Source: Pirellulales bacterium (lineage in GTDB: Bacteria; Planctomycetota; Planctomycetia; Pirellulales; JADZDJ01). Taken from it: a stretch of DNA of 44,964 bases. Every line of letters starts with the position of its first letter. Within the stretch, counting starts at the first letter, position 1. The notes below the pieces were generated by a model. The model did not search any database. It saw nothing but the letters and a program-made list of their open reading frames with translations, and was not told where the DNA came from. Shown here piece by piece: positions 9,132-17,673 of the stretch. The DNA is taken from positions 1 through 44,964 of the forward strand of contig DATJYL010000115.1 of the NCBI GenBank assembly GCA_035499655.1, written 5' to 3'. The translations under genes and the position numbers were made by a program.

Positions 9132-11459
9132 ATGTTCACGACCTTCGATGCCGTGTTTTCATCTTGGCCGGCGCAGCCGTGGCTGGCTGCAATGTTGCTT
9201 TTGACCGCGGCCGTTTTTGGACGCGGTTGGTCGAGACTACGGCGGCGTGATTTGTTCCGCTGGCCCGTTGGACGCCTGGCCGCATTTATCGGTGGGCTGG
9301 GCATTCTGTACGTGGCATTGGCATCGCCGATTGAAGCGTTCGCGCCATTGCTTCTGCAAGTGCACATGTTCCAGCATTTGCTGTTGATGATGGTGGTTCC
9401 CCCGCTGATTTGGCTCGGCGCACCATTTCTGCCGCTGTTGCGTGGTCTGCCTACTGAAATCCGCCGGTATTGGATTACGCCGCTGTTGCACTGGCGGCAA
9501 TTGCGTCGGGTGGCGACGGTTGTTACGCATCCGGTGACGGCGCTGTTGATTTTTGTCGCGGCCACATGGCTGTGGCATTTGCCCGGCCCGTATGAGACCG
9601 CGCTCGCCAGCGATGGGTGGCACAAAGTGCAGCATGCGTGTTTTCTGCTGGCCGGGTTGATTTTTTGGTATCCCGTCGTGCGACCATTTCCGGCGCGGCC
9701 AAGTTGGTCGCCGTGGTGGTTGGCGCCATACTTAATTCTTGCCGACGTGCAAAACACGCTGCTGTCGGCGTGGCTGACGTTTTCCGATCACCCCTTGTAT
9801 CCACATTACACTCAAATGCCGCGGCTGGACGGAATTTCGGCTTTGGACGATCAAGCTGCGGCCGGCGTGATCATGTGGGTGCCGGGCTCCTTGGTATTTT
9901 TAGCGCCGCTGCTTTGGATTGGCGTAGGGCTAATGCAAAGTCGGAGCGCGAAGCGGATTGCGCAGAAAAATCGAATATCCAAAACGTCTCGGACTCCGCA
10001 CTCCAAAATTCGAACTCCGCACTTTGATCTGCTTCAAGTCCGTTTTATCGGTGCAATCGTTCGCTGGCGCTGGACGCGGCGGCTGGTGCAGTTGGCCGTA
10101 CTACTGGTGGTTCTGGCGGTCATTGTCGATGGTTTTTATGGGCCGCAAGTGGGAGCGATGAATTTGGCCGGCGTGTTGCCGTGGATTCACTGGCGGGGAT
10201 TACTCATCATTGGGCTGCTTGTCGCCGGCAACGTGTTTTGCTACGGCTGTCCGTTTTTGCTGCCGCGCACCGTGGCTCGGTGGCTGTTTCACCGGCTTGG
10301 ACGTAGGTCGTGGCCCGCAGCCTTACGAACCAAATGGCTGGCGGTGGCGCTGGTGGCGATGTTCTTGTGGGCGTACGAAGCGTTTTCGCTATGGAACAGT
10401 CCGTGGCTGACTGCCTGGATTGCCATCGCTTACTTCGCCGGGGCCCTCGTGATCGATTCCATTTTTCGAGACGCGGCGTTTTGCAAATATGTGTGTCCAA
10501 TCGGACAGTTTAATTTTGTGCAATCGCTCGTTTCGCCGTGGGAGGTGCGGGTGCGGCAACCAGCGGTTTGCACTGCGTGCCGCACACATGATTGCATTCA
10601 GGGAAGCAACACCGCCCGTGGTTGCGAGTTGCAACTGTTTCAACCGCGAAAAGTAGGCAACCTCGACTGTACGTTCTGCTTAGATTGCGTGCAGGCCTGT
10701 CCCCAGGACAATGTGGGTATCATTGCCGTTTCTCCCACGACAAGTTTGTGGCGCGATGGACCCCGCTCTGGCATCGGACGGTTGAACCGGCGGGTTGATT
10801 ACGCGGCATTGGCCGTGGTATTGGTGTTTGGGGCGTTTGCCAACGCAGCGGGAATGGTGGGGCCAGTGGTCGATTGGCAACAAAACATCAGCGACGCTTG
10901 GGGAGCTTCGTCAACGCTTTTCGCCACGACGCTGCTTTACGTGCTGTGGCTGGTTGTGCTGCCGGCGATTTGCATAGGGCTGGCAGCGATAATAAGCCGT
11001 GGACTTGGGTTGCCCACGCGAACTTTGCGGGACATTAGTTGCCGTTTCGCCTGGACGCTGGCGCCGTTGGGATTTGCCATGTGGGCGGCGCATTACAGCT
11101 TTCACTTTTTTACCAGCTACGACGCTATTGTGCCGGTCACGCAGCAATTTGTCGCCAGACTTGGAATCGCTTCCTTCGGACCGCCCAACTGGGTTTGTTC
11201 CTGTTGCCGACCCGCTCCCGACTGGCTGCTGAAGGCGGAATTATTGATGCTTGACGTAGGCTTGCTGACTTCTGTATATGCAGTGTGGCGCGTAAGCCGG
11301 GCCCTTGTCGTTTTGCCAAACAACAGCAATAAAGCCGCCCAGTGGCAAATATTGAAAACCGCAGCACCCTGGATTTTGCTGCTTGTGGCATTGTTCGCGC
11401 TGGGCGTGTGGATATTACTTCAACCGATGCAGATGCGCGGCATGCTGCCGGGAGGATGA
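9132..11459 (+). CDS. CtaG-like copper/oxidase assembly domain fused to a membrane polyferredoxin
   Basis: 775 residues in two parts. Residues about 1-270 match the caa3-type CtaG family: seven helices, ASPIEAFAPLLLQVHMFQHLLLM, and histidines in HKVQHACFL; CtaG helps deliver copper to the oxidase. A polar linker (about 275-300) joins it to a second membrane protein with iron-sulfur motifs of the NapH/CcoG sort: CKYVCPIG from residue 451, a three-cysteine motif CTACRTHDC from 480, and CTFCLDCVQACP from 513. Further helices follow, with a CSCC motif at 689-692. The second part may pass electrons for copper or haem reduction during assembly. The linker DNA contains a short direct repeat, so the fusion may have arisen by loss of a stop in a spacer. 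Confidence 0.82.
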   Translation: MFTTFDAVFSSWPAQPWLAAMLLLTAAVFGRGWSRLRRRDLFRWPVGRLAAFIGGLGILYVALASPIEAFAPLLLQVHMFQHLLLMMVVPPLIWLGAPFLPLLRGLPTEIRRYWITPLLHWRQLRRVATVVTHPVTALLIFVAATWLWHLPGPYETALASDGWHKVQHACFLLAGLIFWYPVVRPFPARPSWSPWWLAPYLILADVQNTLLSAWLTFSDHPLYPHYTQMPRLDGISALDDQAAAGVIMWVPGSLVFLAPLLWIGVGLMQSRSAKRIAQKNRISKTSRTPHSKIRTPHFDLLQVRFIGAIVRWRWTRRLVQLAVLLVVLAVIVDGFYGPQVGAMNLAGVLPWIHWRGLLIIGLLVAGNVFCYGCPFLLPRTVARWLFHRLGRRSWPAALRTKWLAVALVAMFLWAYEAFSLWNSPWLTAWIAIAYFAGALVIDSIFRDAAFCKYVCPIGQFNFVQSLVSPWEVRVRQPAVCTACRTHDCIQGSNTARGCELQLFQPRKVGNLDCTFCLDCVQACPQDNVGIIAVSPTTSLWRDGPRSGIGRLNRRVDYAALAVVLVFGAFANAAGMVGPVVDWQQNISDAWGASSTLFATTLLYVLWLVVLPAICIGLAAIISRGLGLPTRTLRDISCRFAWTLAPLGFAMWAAHYSFHFFTSYDAIVPVTQQFVARLGIASFGPPNWVCSCCRPAPDWLLKAELLMLDVGLLTSVYAVWRVSRALVVLPNNSNKAAQWQILKTAAPWILLLVALFALGVWILLQPMQMRGMLPGG

Positions 11460-12016
11460 AATTGCGGATCATCCGAATACTTTCACCATTAGCATTATTG
11501 ATCGCGATTCAGCCTGCTTTGTTGTGGGCCGATGGCGGCACGTTGCGGCTGTCTCAGCGATCCGGGAATTATCAAGTGAGCGTGTTTACTTCGCCTGCGG
11601 TGTTGCGTTGCGGGCCAATCGACATCAGCGTGCTGGTGCAAGATGCCGCCACCGGAAAAGTGCGAGACGATGTGCCGTTAACCGTCCGGATGGTTCCAAG
11701 CGACAACGCAAAGCGCGATCGATCAACCGGGGTTCTCGAACAGCCGGCTTCCACAACCGTGGCGACCAACAAATTGTTTCAGGCCGCTGTGTTCGAGGTT
11801 TCACAACCAGGGATGTGGCAAGGACGCGTCTCGCTTAGCACCAGATCAAACGCCACCGACCGGATGGAACTTGGCGAAAAGCCACTGGTGTTCGATCTGG
11901 ATATTTCACCGCCGTTGCCTGCGTGGCTGGAATTAGCGCCTTGGATTGGCTGGCCATTCGCGGCAATGGCTTTGTTTCTGGTTCATCAGCGACTTGCATC
12001 CCGCACGCGGCGGTAG
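11456..12016 (+). CDS. small secreted, C-terminally anchored protein, FixH/YtkA-like
   Basis: 186 residues starting at ATG 11456, which overlaps the preceding stop by ATGA and has GGAGG immediately upstream. A signal peptide (about residues 1-26, ending LLWADGG) is followed by a beta-rich domain of about 120 residues and one C-terminal helix (WIGWPFAAMALFLVHQ) with a basic end. The layout and the stretch GPIDISVLVQDAATGK recall FixH/YtkA-type domains associated with oxidase assembly, but I see no cysteine or histidine motif that proves copper binding. It is the last gene of the respiratory unit. The function is inferred from context only. Confidence 0.6.
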   Translation: MKLRIIRILSPLALLIAIQPALLWADGGTLRLSQRSGNYQVSVFTSPAVLRCGPIDISVLVQDAATGKVRDDVPLTVRMVPSDNAKRDRSTGVLEQPASTTVATNKLFQAAVFEVSQPGMWQGRVSLSTRSNATDRMELGEKPLVFDLDISPPLPAWLELAPWIGWPFAAMALFLVHQRLASRTRR

Positions 12017-12067
12017 GAAAATCATGCCTGGGGTTCTTTGGTGATATGGTCTGGGGGAACGGAAACA

Positions 12068-13324
12068 ATGACCGCTTTTCAAGCACGCGAAATCGGAAGA
12101 TGTTTATTCTGGTCTCGTCAAACGCTGCTGGAACTGCTGATGGCCGGAATGGTGCTGACGCTTGCCGCCCGGACCTCGTTCGCTCAAGCACCTGATTCAG
12201 GTCAAACGCCTCCGGCAACAACCACGGGGTCTGCAAAAGAGACGGCTCCCACTACCCCCTCTACAACAACCCCATCGTCGGCCGCACAACGGCAACCACG
12301 GGCTCCCTTCTTCCAACGTGGGCCAGTCCAATATCTGAATCGCTCGGCGGAATGGTTCGCCAGCGACGATGCCAAGAAAATTGCCGCCAACATTTTGACA
12401 TATCAGGCAGATTTGGGGGGCTGGCCGAAGAACATCGATACCACGGCTAAACCCTACACCGGCGATCGTGAAAAGCTAGACCCTACCTTCGATAACTCGG
12501 CTACAACCGACGAATTGCGCTACCTGGCGCACATGTATCAAGCCACGCACGACGAGCAATATCGGGCCGCGATATTGAAAGGCATCGATTACATTTTGAA
12601 GGCCCAGTATCCCAACGGCGGATGGCCGCAATTCTATCCGCCGCATAACCACACGCCGTATCAGCGTTACATTACCTTCAACGACGATGCGATGGTGCGG
12701 TTAATGGAGTTCCTGCGTGAAGTTTACAGCAATGAACTTTTCGACTTTGTCGATGCCGACCGCCGGCAGGCGGCTCACACGGCGTTCAATAAGGGAATCG
12801 ATTGCATTTTGAAGTGCCAAATCAAGGTCGACGGTAAGCTGACCGTTTGGTGCGCCCAGCACGACGAAGTCGATTTCAGCCCGCGGCCTGCCCGGAGTTA
12901 CGAATTGGTTAGCCTCAGTGGCAGCGAATCAGTAGGCATTGTGCGACTGCTGATGAGCCTGGATCATCCCAGCCCGGAAGTCGTTCAGGCAGTAGACGGA
13001 GCAGTGTCATGGTTCGAGCAGGCCAAAATCACTGGGATTCGGGTTGAGCGCAGGCCCGATGCGAAAAGTCCCAAGGGCACCAACAAGGTTGTGGTGGAAG
13101 ACCCTAACGCACCGCCCATTTGGGCGCGATTTTACGAAATCGGCACGAATCGGCCCATTTTCAGCGATCGCGACGGTGTGGCCAAGCACGATTTATCGGA
13201 AATCGGCTATGAACGCCGTAACGGTTACAACTGGCTGGATTATTGGCCGGCGGCACTGCTGAAAAAGGAGTATCCCGTTTGGAAGACAAAGTTGGCGCAA
13301 GATTCCAGCTCCGCCACAAAGTGA
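12068..13324 (+). CDS. pelA: secreted pectate lyase, polysaccharide lyase family 10
   Basis: Cleaves polygalacturonate by beta-elimination outside the cytoplasm. ATG 12068 has GGGGAACGG upstream and gives 418 residues. A signal peptide ends near RTSFAQA, followed by a Pro/Thr/Ser-rich stretch (about residues 40-85). The catalytic domain shows typical PL10 blocks: GGWPKNID, TFDNSATTDELRYLA, YPNGGWPQFYP, ITFNDDAMVRLM, WCAQHDEVDFSPRPARSYE and NGYNWLDYWP. The family acts on pectate with Ca2+. A GH88 hydrolase that could act on the unsaturated products lies 5 kb downstream. Whether it is expressed with the preceding respiratory genes or alone is unclear; the gap is 51 bases. Confidence 0.9.
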   Translation: MTAFQAREIGRCLFWSRQTLLELLMAGMVLTLAARTSFAQAPDSGQTPPATTTGSAKETAPTTPSTTTPSSAAQRQPRAPFFQRGPVQYLNRSAEWFASDDAKKIAANILTYQADLGGWPKNIDTTAKPYTGDREKLDPTFDNSATTDELRYLAHMYQATHDEQYRAAILKGIDYILKAQYPNGGWPQFYPPHNHTPYQRYITFNDDAMVRLMEFLREVYSNELFDFVDADRRQAAHTAFNKGIDCILKCQIKVDGKLTVWCAQHDEVDFSPRPARSYELVSLSGSESVGIVRLLMSLDHPSPEVVQAVDGAVSWFEQAKITGIRVERRPDAKSPKGTNKVVVEDPNAPPIWARFYEIGTNRPIFSDRDGVAKHDLSEIGYERRNGYNWLDYWPAALLKKEYPVWKTKLAQDSSSATK

Positions 13325-13623
13325 AAGGCTGCCAGGAGTTGTTGCCACAGCGACCATGCCGCAGCGCTTGACGGAACGAAGCCGGCCAAGTAGTTTGAAG
13401 TTAGTGCATTTCTCGCGGAATGCGGCGGTAGTCCATAGCTACCCGTTGCCAACCGGCTTCGAGAGCGGCCGCTGGGGCGCTGCACTTTCGTCCGAAACGG
13501 TTTGGATTCTTTCGGCTGGTTCTGGACCGCGGTCATTACGGAACATTGTTCAAGGCGTTTCTTTTCGGGCTAGGCGTGAGTATGGTTGTTGCGCTTAGTC
13601 CGCGTGCTTAGGGAGCTGCGCGC

Positions 13624-14283
13624 ATGCTAACCGAATTGTTTTTGCGAATTGCGTTTATCGGGGCCGAATGGGTGCTGTGGCTGTTATTATTGCTGAGTTT
13701 TATCAGCGTGGGCATTATCGTCGATCGGTTGCTGTTCTTTCGCAGCAACTTGGAAGAGGATGAACAGCTCAACAATCAATTGCCCGAGTTTCTGCGAGCG
13801 GGCGACATCAAAGGCGCGTGGGAATTAGCCTCGGCTTCTGATTCCGTGGCCGGCAAAGTGCTGACCGCGGGATTGCAAACCATGCGGCGTGGGTCGGACG
13901 CTTGCAGCGAGGCGATGCAAAGCGCCAAGGCGAGATTTAAAGGATTGCTGGATGCTCGCCTTTCCGTGTTGGGCACCATTGGCGCCAACGCGCCGTTTAT
14001 CGGATTGATGGGCACCGTGCTGGGTGTCATCAAAGCTTCGAATGATTTGTCGGCCAAAGACCCGGATAAAATTATGTTCGGCGTGTTTCAAGCGCTCATC
14101 GCCACCGCCGTAGGGTTGTTTGTGGCTATCCCCGCTGTGGTGGCTTATAACTTTTTCCAACGTAAAGTGCGCACGGCGATGGCACAAATCGATTCGTTGG
14201 CGCACTTAGTGCTGGCCAATGTGCATGCCGCGGAACATCGGGGTACGGCCAATCAAGTTCCGCAGTCGGCCAAAGCAATTTAG
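13624..14283 (+). CDS. exbB: MotA/TolQ/ExbB proton-channel family protein
   Basis: Inner-membrane subunit of a proton-driven energy transducer. 219 residues with an N-terminal helix (LWLLLLLSFISVGIIVDRLLFF), a cytoplasmic domain, and the two conserved C-terminal helices: LGTIGANAPFIGLMGTVLGV and the segment from FQALIATAVGLFVAIPAVVAYN. GGGAG-like GGGAG is absent, but GGGAGC-type spacing is met by GGGAG at 13611 (GGGAGC), placing a usable ribosome-binding site before ATG 13624. It is followed by exbD after 66 bases. The partner TonB-like protein is probably the third gene of the cluster. Confidence 0.93.
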   Translation: MLTELFLRIAFIGAEWVLWLLLLLSFISVGIIVDRLLFFRSNLEEDEQLNNQLPEFLRAGDIKGAWELASASDSVAGKVLTAGLQTMRRGSDACSEAMQSAKARFKGLLDARLSVLGTIGANAPFIGLMGTVLGVIKASNDLSAKDPDKIMFGVFQALIATAVGLFVAIPAVVAYNFFQRKVRTAMAQIDSLAHLVLANVHAAEHRGTANQVPQSAKAI

Positions 14284-14349
14284 TGCTGCGCAGGAGCGAA
14301 AAATCAGTTTGCTTAAAATAAGGCGGCGCCGAGGCGATAAGGTGTATTC

Positions 14350-14790
14350 ATGGCAGCTTCTGTTTCATTCGGCGATGATGAAGGCGGCGGCGCCATAACC
14401 GATATCAACGTTACCCCGTTGGTTGACGTGGTGCTGGTGTTGTTGATCGTGTTCATGATCACGGTGCCGGCCATTGTCGGCAGTACGCCGGTCCGCGTCG
14501 ATTTACCCCAAACCGCCGCGGCCTTCGACCCCTCGGCTGAGCAGCTGCCGCTGAACATTTTCTTGAAGCGCGAGGAAGGCGGAAAAATTGCGCTCTATTG
14601 GAACGAGGAACAAGTGACAGAAGAACAATTTCGCTCACGATTGTCAGAGATGCATCCCGGCAAAGACCAGGAAGTTTCCATCTCCGCCGACAAAGACATC
14701 GCTTACGACAATGTGGTCCATGTGATGGACATGCTGGCCACGGTGGGCATCCATAAAATATCGTTACCCACCAAGCATGTAGCCAAGTAA
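14350..14790 (+). CDS. exbD: ExbD/TolR family biopolymer transport protein
   Basis: 146 residues with one N-terminal helix and a periplasmic domain. The helix begins INVTPLVDVVLVLLIVF and carries D26, the counterpart of the essential membrane aspartate (D25) of E. coli ExbD that carries protons. The periplasmic part ends VHVMDMLATVGIHKISLPT, the usual ExbD C-terminal block. With ExbB it should form a proton-driven motor that acts on the transmembrane helix of a TonB-like partner. The downstream gene, 79 bases away, encodes a protein with such a helix. Confidence 0.93.
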   Translation: MAASVSFGDDEGGGAITDINVTPLVDVVLVLLIVFMITVPAIVGSTPVRVDLPQTAAAFDPSAEQLPLNIFLKREEGGKIALYWNEEQVTEEQFRSRLSEMHPGKDQEVSISADKDIAYDNVVHVMDMLATVGIHKISLPTKHVAK

Positions 14791-14869
14791 AAGGCAAGCG
14801 GCAAAGTGGTGATAATGCGTTGTTGCTTTACGTCGACAGTTTTACCCGCCAGCCGAGGGCCAGCGGGCC

Positions 14870-16591
14870 ATGATGGATTCCAATTCCTTACCACCGGACG
14901 GAAATAGTGCCAGGCAATACTTGCCCCCGGCGGCAATTTCTGCTCCATCGGCGCCGGTTCCCGCGCACGCCGGCAATTATGGGTTGACTAGCACCGCCGC
15001 GCCGGCGACTTCCTCGCACTCCAATTTGGCCAATGTGCCAGTGGGGCACCTCCAACCGTTCCAACCCCACGACGACAGCGGTGAGTGGACCGAAGCCCTG
15101 CAAGATGCGCCACCGTGGCTGGGAAGTTTGGTCATCCACATGGTCTTGCTCATCGCGATGGGGCTGATGGTAGTCTCCTTGAAAAGCAAGGAAGTGGTTC
15201 CGATTCAAGCCATTTACGGCGACACTCATCAGCCCGGCGACCAATTGTTGGAAGATAATCGCGAGGGTCTCTCGACCGATACACCCGATCCCACGGTCGA
15301 TAAAACGATGTGGTCGCCCGTGGATTTGCCTCCCGTCTCCGATCCGTTGGCTCTGCCGCCGTTGGCGAGCGAGTTTTCGCCCCACGGCATGTTTTTGGGA
15401 ACCACCTCCAGACCCGCCGACGCGCCCATCGGTTTGGCGTTCACCGGTCGCGAACGTGGAATGAAGCGGGCATTACTTGGCCGCTATGGCGGCAACGCCA
15501 CGACTGAGGAAGCCGTGCACCAAGCTTTGGAATGGCTGAAACGGAACCAGCGTCCTAATGGCTTTTGGACGCTGAATGGTCCGTATACCGACGGCGGAGA
15601 GGCGGAAAACAAAACCACCTCCACTGCGCTCGCTTTGTTGGCCTTTCAAGGTGCGGGCTACACTCCGACAACGAACGGTGATTACAAGTACGATTACAAA
15701 CAAGTCGTCAAAAAAGGGTGGGACGCGCTCTTGAAAATGCAAGCCAACGATGGGGAGTTCTTAATCGAGAACTCTCCCTCATATCATCAAATGTACAGCC
15801 ATGCTCAAGCAACCATAGCCATATGTGAATTGTACGGCATGACGCACGATTCCGTTTATCGCGGTCCGGCGGAGAAAGCAGTCAGATTTTGTGTGAACTC
15901 GCAAGATGCGGCCGGCGGCTGGCGCTATAACCCGAATTCGGATTCCGACACATCAGTCACCGGCTGGTTCGTGATGGCCTTGCAAAGCGCCAGGATGGCC
16001 GGCCTGGAAGTGCCCAGCAGCACCTTCATGAATATCTCCCGGTATTTGGACAGCGTTCAAGACGAATCGGGCAGCCGATATCACTATCAGATCGGCGGTG
16101 CTCTCAACCATGCCATGACCGCGGAAGCCTTGTTGTGCCGCGAATATTTAGGCTGGAAGCAAGACGATCCGCGGTTGGTGGGGGGCGTGGAATTTCTGTC
16201 GGACCAGCCCATTACCGATATGGAAATCAACGTTTACTATTGGTATTACGCCACGCAGGTCATGCATCACATCGGCGGGAATTATTGGAAACGGTGGAAC
16301 GAAGTGATGCGGCAATTTATTCCCGAAACGCAAGTCAAAAAGGGACCGGAAGCAGGCAGTTGGGATCCGGCCGGCGACCGCTGGGGTGGGCAAGGAGGCC
16401 GGCTGTACGTCACTTGCCTACGAACTTTCATGCTGGAAGTTTATTACCGCCATCTGCCGATTTACGGCGACATCTACCAGCCCGGAATTGCGGAAGCCAG
16501 CGCGCCGCAAACGCAACCGACGCCAGACAAAACAGACACGAAGTCGGATGCTGAGCAGCCGAAAGTTGAACAACCCAAGTCCGAGAATTGA
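14870..16591 (+). CDS. TonB-like transmembrane anchor fused to a squalene-cyclase-type alpha/alpha toroid
   Basis: 573 residues. The first 80 are rich in Pro, Ala and Ser and would be cytoplasmic. A single helix (about 84-106, LGSLVIHMVLLIAMGLMVV) contains S86 and H90 in an S-x-x-x-H arrangement, as in the E. coli TonB anchor (SVCIH). A disordered spacer (about 110-205) leads to a toroid domain of prenyltransferase/squalene-oxidase repeats: EALE-like helix WLKRNQRPNGFWTL near 225, then FCVNSQDAAGGWRYNP and further QW-like repeats ending with DRWGGQGGRLYVTCLRTF. The acidic DxDD motif of class II cyclases is not seen, so a binding role is more likely than cyclisation. The C-terminal tail is charged. 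Start: ATG 14870 or 14873. The stop lies 2 bases from the convergent dehydrogenase gene. Confidence 0.8.
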   Translation: MMDSNSLPPDGNSARQYLPPAAISAPSAPVPAHAGNYGLTSTAAPATSSHSNLANVPVGHLQPFQPHDDSGEWTEALQDAPPWLGSLVIHMVLLIAMGLMVVSLKSKEVVPIQAIYGDTHQPGDQLLEDNREGLSTDTPDPTVDKTMWSPVDLPPVSDPLALPPLASEFSPHGMFLGTTSRPADAPIGLAFTGRERGMKRALLGRYGGNATTEEAVHQALEWLKRNQRPNGFWTLNGPYTDGGEAENKTTSTALALLAFQGAGYTPTTNGDYKYDYKQVVKKGWDALLKMQANDGEFLIENSPSYHQMYSHAQATIAICELYGMTHDSVYRGPAEKAVRFCVNSQDAAGGWRYNPNSDSDTSVTGWFVMALQSARMAGLEVPSSTFMNISRYLDSVQDESGSRYHYQIGGALNHAMTAEALLCREYLGWKQDDPRLVGGVEFLSDQPITDMEINVYYWYYATQVMHHIGGNYWKRWNEVMRQFIPETQVKKGPEAGSWDPAGDRWGGQGGRLYVTCLRTFMLEVYYRHLPIYGDIYQPGIAEASAPQTQPTPDKTDTKSDAEQPKVEQPKSEN

Positions 16592-16593
16592 AT

Positions 16594-17643
16594 TCACCCT
16601 GGCAAGGGAACTTTTAGTGTTTCGGCCAGTTTCGCCAGGGCCGCCCAGTTGCCATCGTCCAACGGGATGCCAGTCGATTGTCGCACGGCCGCCGTTTTGC
16701 GTTCCGGATCGCCGGGAAGCAAAATTTCGTTTACGCCATCCGCTTTGGGGCACCCGCGCACGAATTTCACCAGGTCCAGCACTTCACGGGCGACGTGCTC
16801 GGCGCCGCCGACATGCCGCGGATCGACTACGATGGCGAACACACAGTTGCCCAGTTGATTGATCGGCTTTTCACGGATGCATACGCCGCCTGACAGCGCC
16901 CCGGCGAAGATTTCCACCATCAGCCCCAAGGCAAATCCTTTATGCGGTTGATCGCCGCCAAACGGCCGGATTGTGCCCGGTGGATCGCCGTATAACGAAT
17001 TCGGATCGTTGGTCGGCCGGCCTTCGCTATCCAATAACCAACCGTCAGGACAGGGCTGGCCGGCAATTCGCTTGACGCGGACCTTGCCTTCGGCGGTGGC
17101 ACTGGTGCCGAAATCCATCAGCAGTGTTCCATCCGGATGCGGCACGCCAATGGCAATCGGGTTGGTGCCCAACCGTGGCGCCTTGCCGCCCGGCGGCGCC
17201 ACCCGCCGCGCAACGCCATGCGTGTTGACCATGACCAGCGAAACCATTCCGGCTTCTGCAGCTTGCTGGCAATATTCGCCCAGCCGACCGATGTGGCCGG
17301 TGTGGAACAGCGTACCCAACGCCACGCCGCTTTCGCGGGCCATGCCAATCAACCGTTCTGTGAGGCGACGCGCCTGAGTTTGTCCGAAACCCCAATTTCC
17401 GTCGGCCTGCAGTAAGGAGGACAATTGTTTGATGACGGTGAACGGGGCGCCGGGTTTCACTTCGCCTTTGGATACGCCGTCGAGATAGTACGGAATGCGC
17501 ATCACGCCGTGCGAATCGTGCCCCAGCAGATTTGCCATGACCAGGCTTTTCGCTACGCCTTGGGCTTCGTCCACCGATACGCCGCCGGCTAGCAGAAGTG
17601 CCTCTGAGAACTGGGTAAGTTTATCGACAGGGATGTTGACCAT
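16594..17643 (-). CDS. malate/L-lactate dehydrogenase family oxidoreductase (Ldh2/MdhC fold)
   Basis: 349 residues, the usual length of this NAD(P)-dependent 2-hydroxyacid dehydrogenase family, which is unrelated to classical MDH. Conserved elements are GHDSHGVMRIPYYL near residue 40, the catalytic histidine region HTGHIGRLGEY, LGTNPIAIGVPH, and the segment DQPHKGFALGLMVEI. Members act on malate, lactate, ureidoglycolate or 2,3-diketogulonate, and I cannot choose a substrate from sequence. It follows trmL on the same strand after 30 bases, so co-transcription is likely. Its stop lies 2 bases from the convergent toroid gene, leaving no room for separate terminators. Confidence 0.88.
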   Translation of the reverse strand: MVNIPVDKLTQFSEALLLAGGVSVDEAQGVAKSLVMANLLGHDSHGVMRIPYYLDGVSKGEVKPGAPFTVIKQLSSLLQADGNWGFGQTQARRLTERLIGMARESGVALGTLFHTGHIGRLGEYCQQAAEAGMVSLVMVNTHGVARRVAPPGGKAPRLGTNPIAIGVPHPDGTLLMDFGTSATAEGKVRVKRIAGQPCPDGWLLDSEGRPTNDPNSLYGDPPGTIRPFGGDQPHKGFALGLMVEIFAGALSGGVCIREKPINQLGNCVFAIVVDPRHVGGAEHVAREVLDLVKFVRGCPKADGVNEILLPGDPERKTAAVRQSTGIPLDDGNWAALAKLAETLKVPLPG

Positions 17644-17673
17644 GGGTGACTCGTGTCATTGATTTATGGTTTT

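Noticed and set aside
13356-13598. An 80-codon open frame between the pectate lyase and exbB
   Set aside because: No start signal and no family resemblance; its length is within chance for GC-rich DNA. The 299-base spacer shows nothing else.
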